From the NCBI GenBank assembly GCA_963662175.1, contig OY759216.1, positions 36,721,087 to 36,785,086 of the forward strand: a stretch of 64,000 nt of DNA. Direction: 5' to 3'. The position numbers were made by a program, and so were the translations under genes. Every line of letters starts with the position of its first letter. Position 1 is the first letter of the stretch. Under the pieces are notes generated by a model. The model saw only the letters and a list, made by a program, of their open reading frames with translations, had not been told where the DNA came from and searched no databases. Origin of the DNA: Aradus depressus. Lineage: Eukaryota; Arthropoda; Insecta; Hemiptera; Aradidae. Shown piece after piece: positions 63,836-64,000 of this stretch.

Positions 63836-64000
63836 GTGTTAACAGACTTTTTTTGCATTTAAGGGACGTTATTTTCAATTAAAATTGCATTACACTATAT
63901 TGTTGAATAATATTTTGTGTTATTTTTTGGGAAATAAAGTGTTTATTGATTATTGTGTTAAACAAGTGTAATTTCCTTGTGAACATTTTTTTCCTATGCC
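63836..64000. repeat. Right inverted repeat of the Tc1 element
   Basis: GTGTTAACAGACTTTTTTTG (inner direct repeat) through TTATTTTTTGGGAAATAAAG to CATTTTTTTCCTATGCC at the edge. It mirrors 62507-62665. Confidence 0.93.

Larger units (their letters stand above)
62440..64000 (+). mobile_element. Tc1-like transposon, right end cut by window
   Basis: TA (62438-62439) precedes CACTCTATCAAAAAAATCTG. Long inverted ends: GGCATAGGAAAAAAATGTTC (from 62507) is mirrored at 63981-64000, where the window stops, so about 67 bp of the right end lies outside. TCTGTGAACACT occurs at the outer (about 62456) and inner (about 62653) edge of the left end, an IR/DR arrangement. The arms are nearly identical, implying recent activity. 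Confidence 0.92.

Overview
This window is repeat-dense, AT-rich eukaryotic nuclear DNA, most likely from an insect. No complete host gene is visible. The arthropod reading rests on abundant jockey-clade LINE fragments, Tc1/mariner, hAT and PIF/Harbinger-type DNA elements, tRNA-derived SINEs, and SINE tails made of the TTAGG/CCTAA motif. Species and order cannot be fixed from the sequence; a hemipteran-like genome is a guess.

Two SINE families dominate. SINE-A (about 300-350 bp, about 25 copies) has a tRNA-like head with pol III A and B boxes, a conserved stem-loop, and a tail of AACCT or AACT repeats. It comes in two subfamilies, A1 and A2. SINE-B (about 210 bp) has a different tRNA-like head and a poly-A tail. 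LINE remains include one 5'-truncated jockey-type element with target-site duplications and a continuous reverse transcriptase reading frame (24661-25851), at least seven older jockey fragments, one SCR-x-LFK type LINE fragment and an RTE-like tail. A deleted Ty3/gypsy element (about 26140-28260) hosts a hAT-type MITE that itself carries a 169-bp satellite-like array.

DNA transposons include a nearly intact but broken Tc1 element at the right edge (62440 to beyond 64000), a Tc1-type MITE (60731-61252), a mariner transposase tail (6980-7244), a PIF/Harbinger-type MITE cutting a SINE at TTA (30925-31463), an element with 49-bp terminal inverted repeats containing a MADF-domain remnant (46420-47011), and many foldback elements. 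Several of the foldbacks carry a CTGANGA-hairpin-GAAA core resembling hammerhead or Penelope-like motifs. An unclassified modular family (called R3 here, sharing its start with R7 and R8) recurs about 16 times and is built from diverged internal repeats of about 115 bp.

Layout: 1-9.2 kb mixed SINE, R3, LINE and mariner debris; 9.2-13.6 kb a 4.4-kb interval bounded by 330-bp inverted copies of one repeat (R9); 14-24 kb foldbacks and R3; 24.6-28.3 kb a nested LINE, SINE-B, gypsy and hAT stack; 29-32.7 kb a GC-rich retroposon and nested SINE/MITE complexes; 33-46 kb MITEs, minisatellites and two short exon-like GC-richer stretches (40758-41039 and 41613-41711); 46-53 kb Harbinger-like, R8 and foldback elements and a possible LTR or promoter; 53-60 kb SINE-rich; 60-64 kb exon-like ORFs and Tc1 elements. 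The elements do not form one working system. What can be read best is the order of insertion, because many elements are nested with recognisable target-site duplications.
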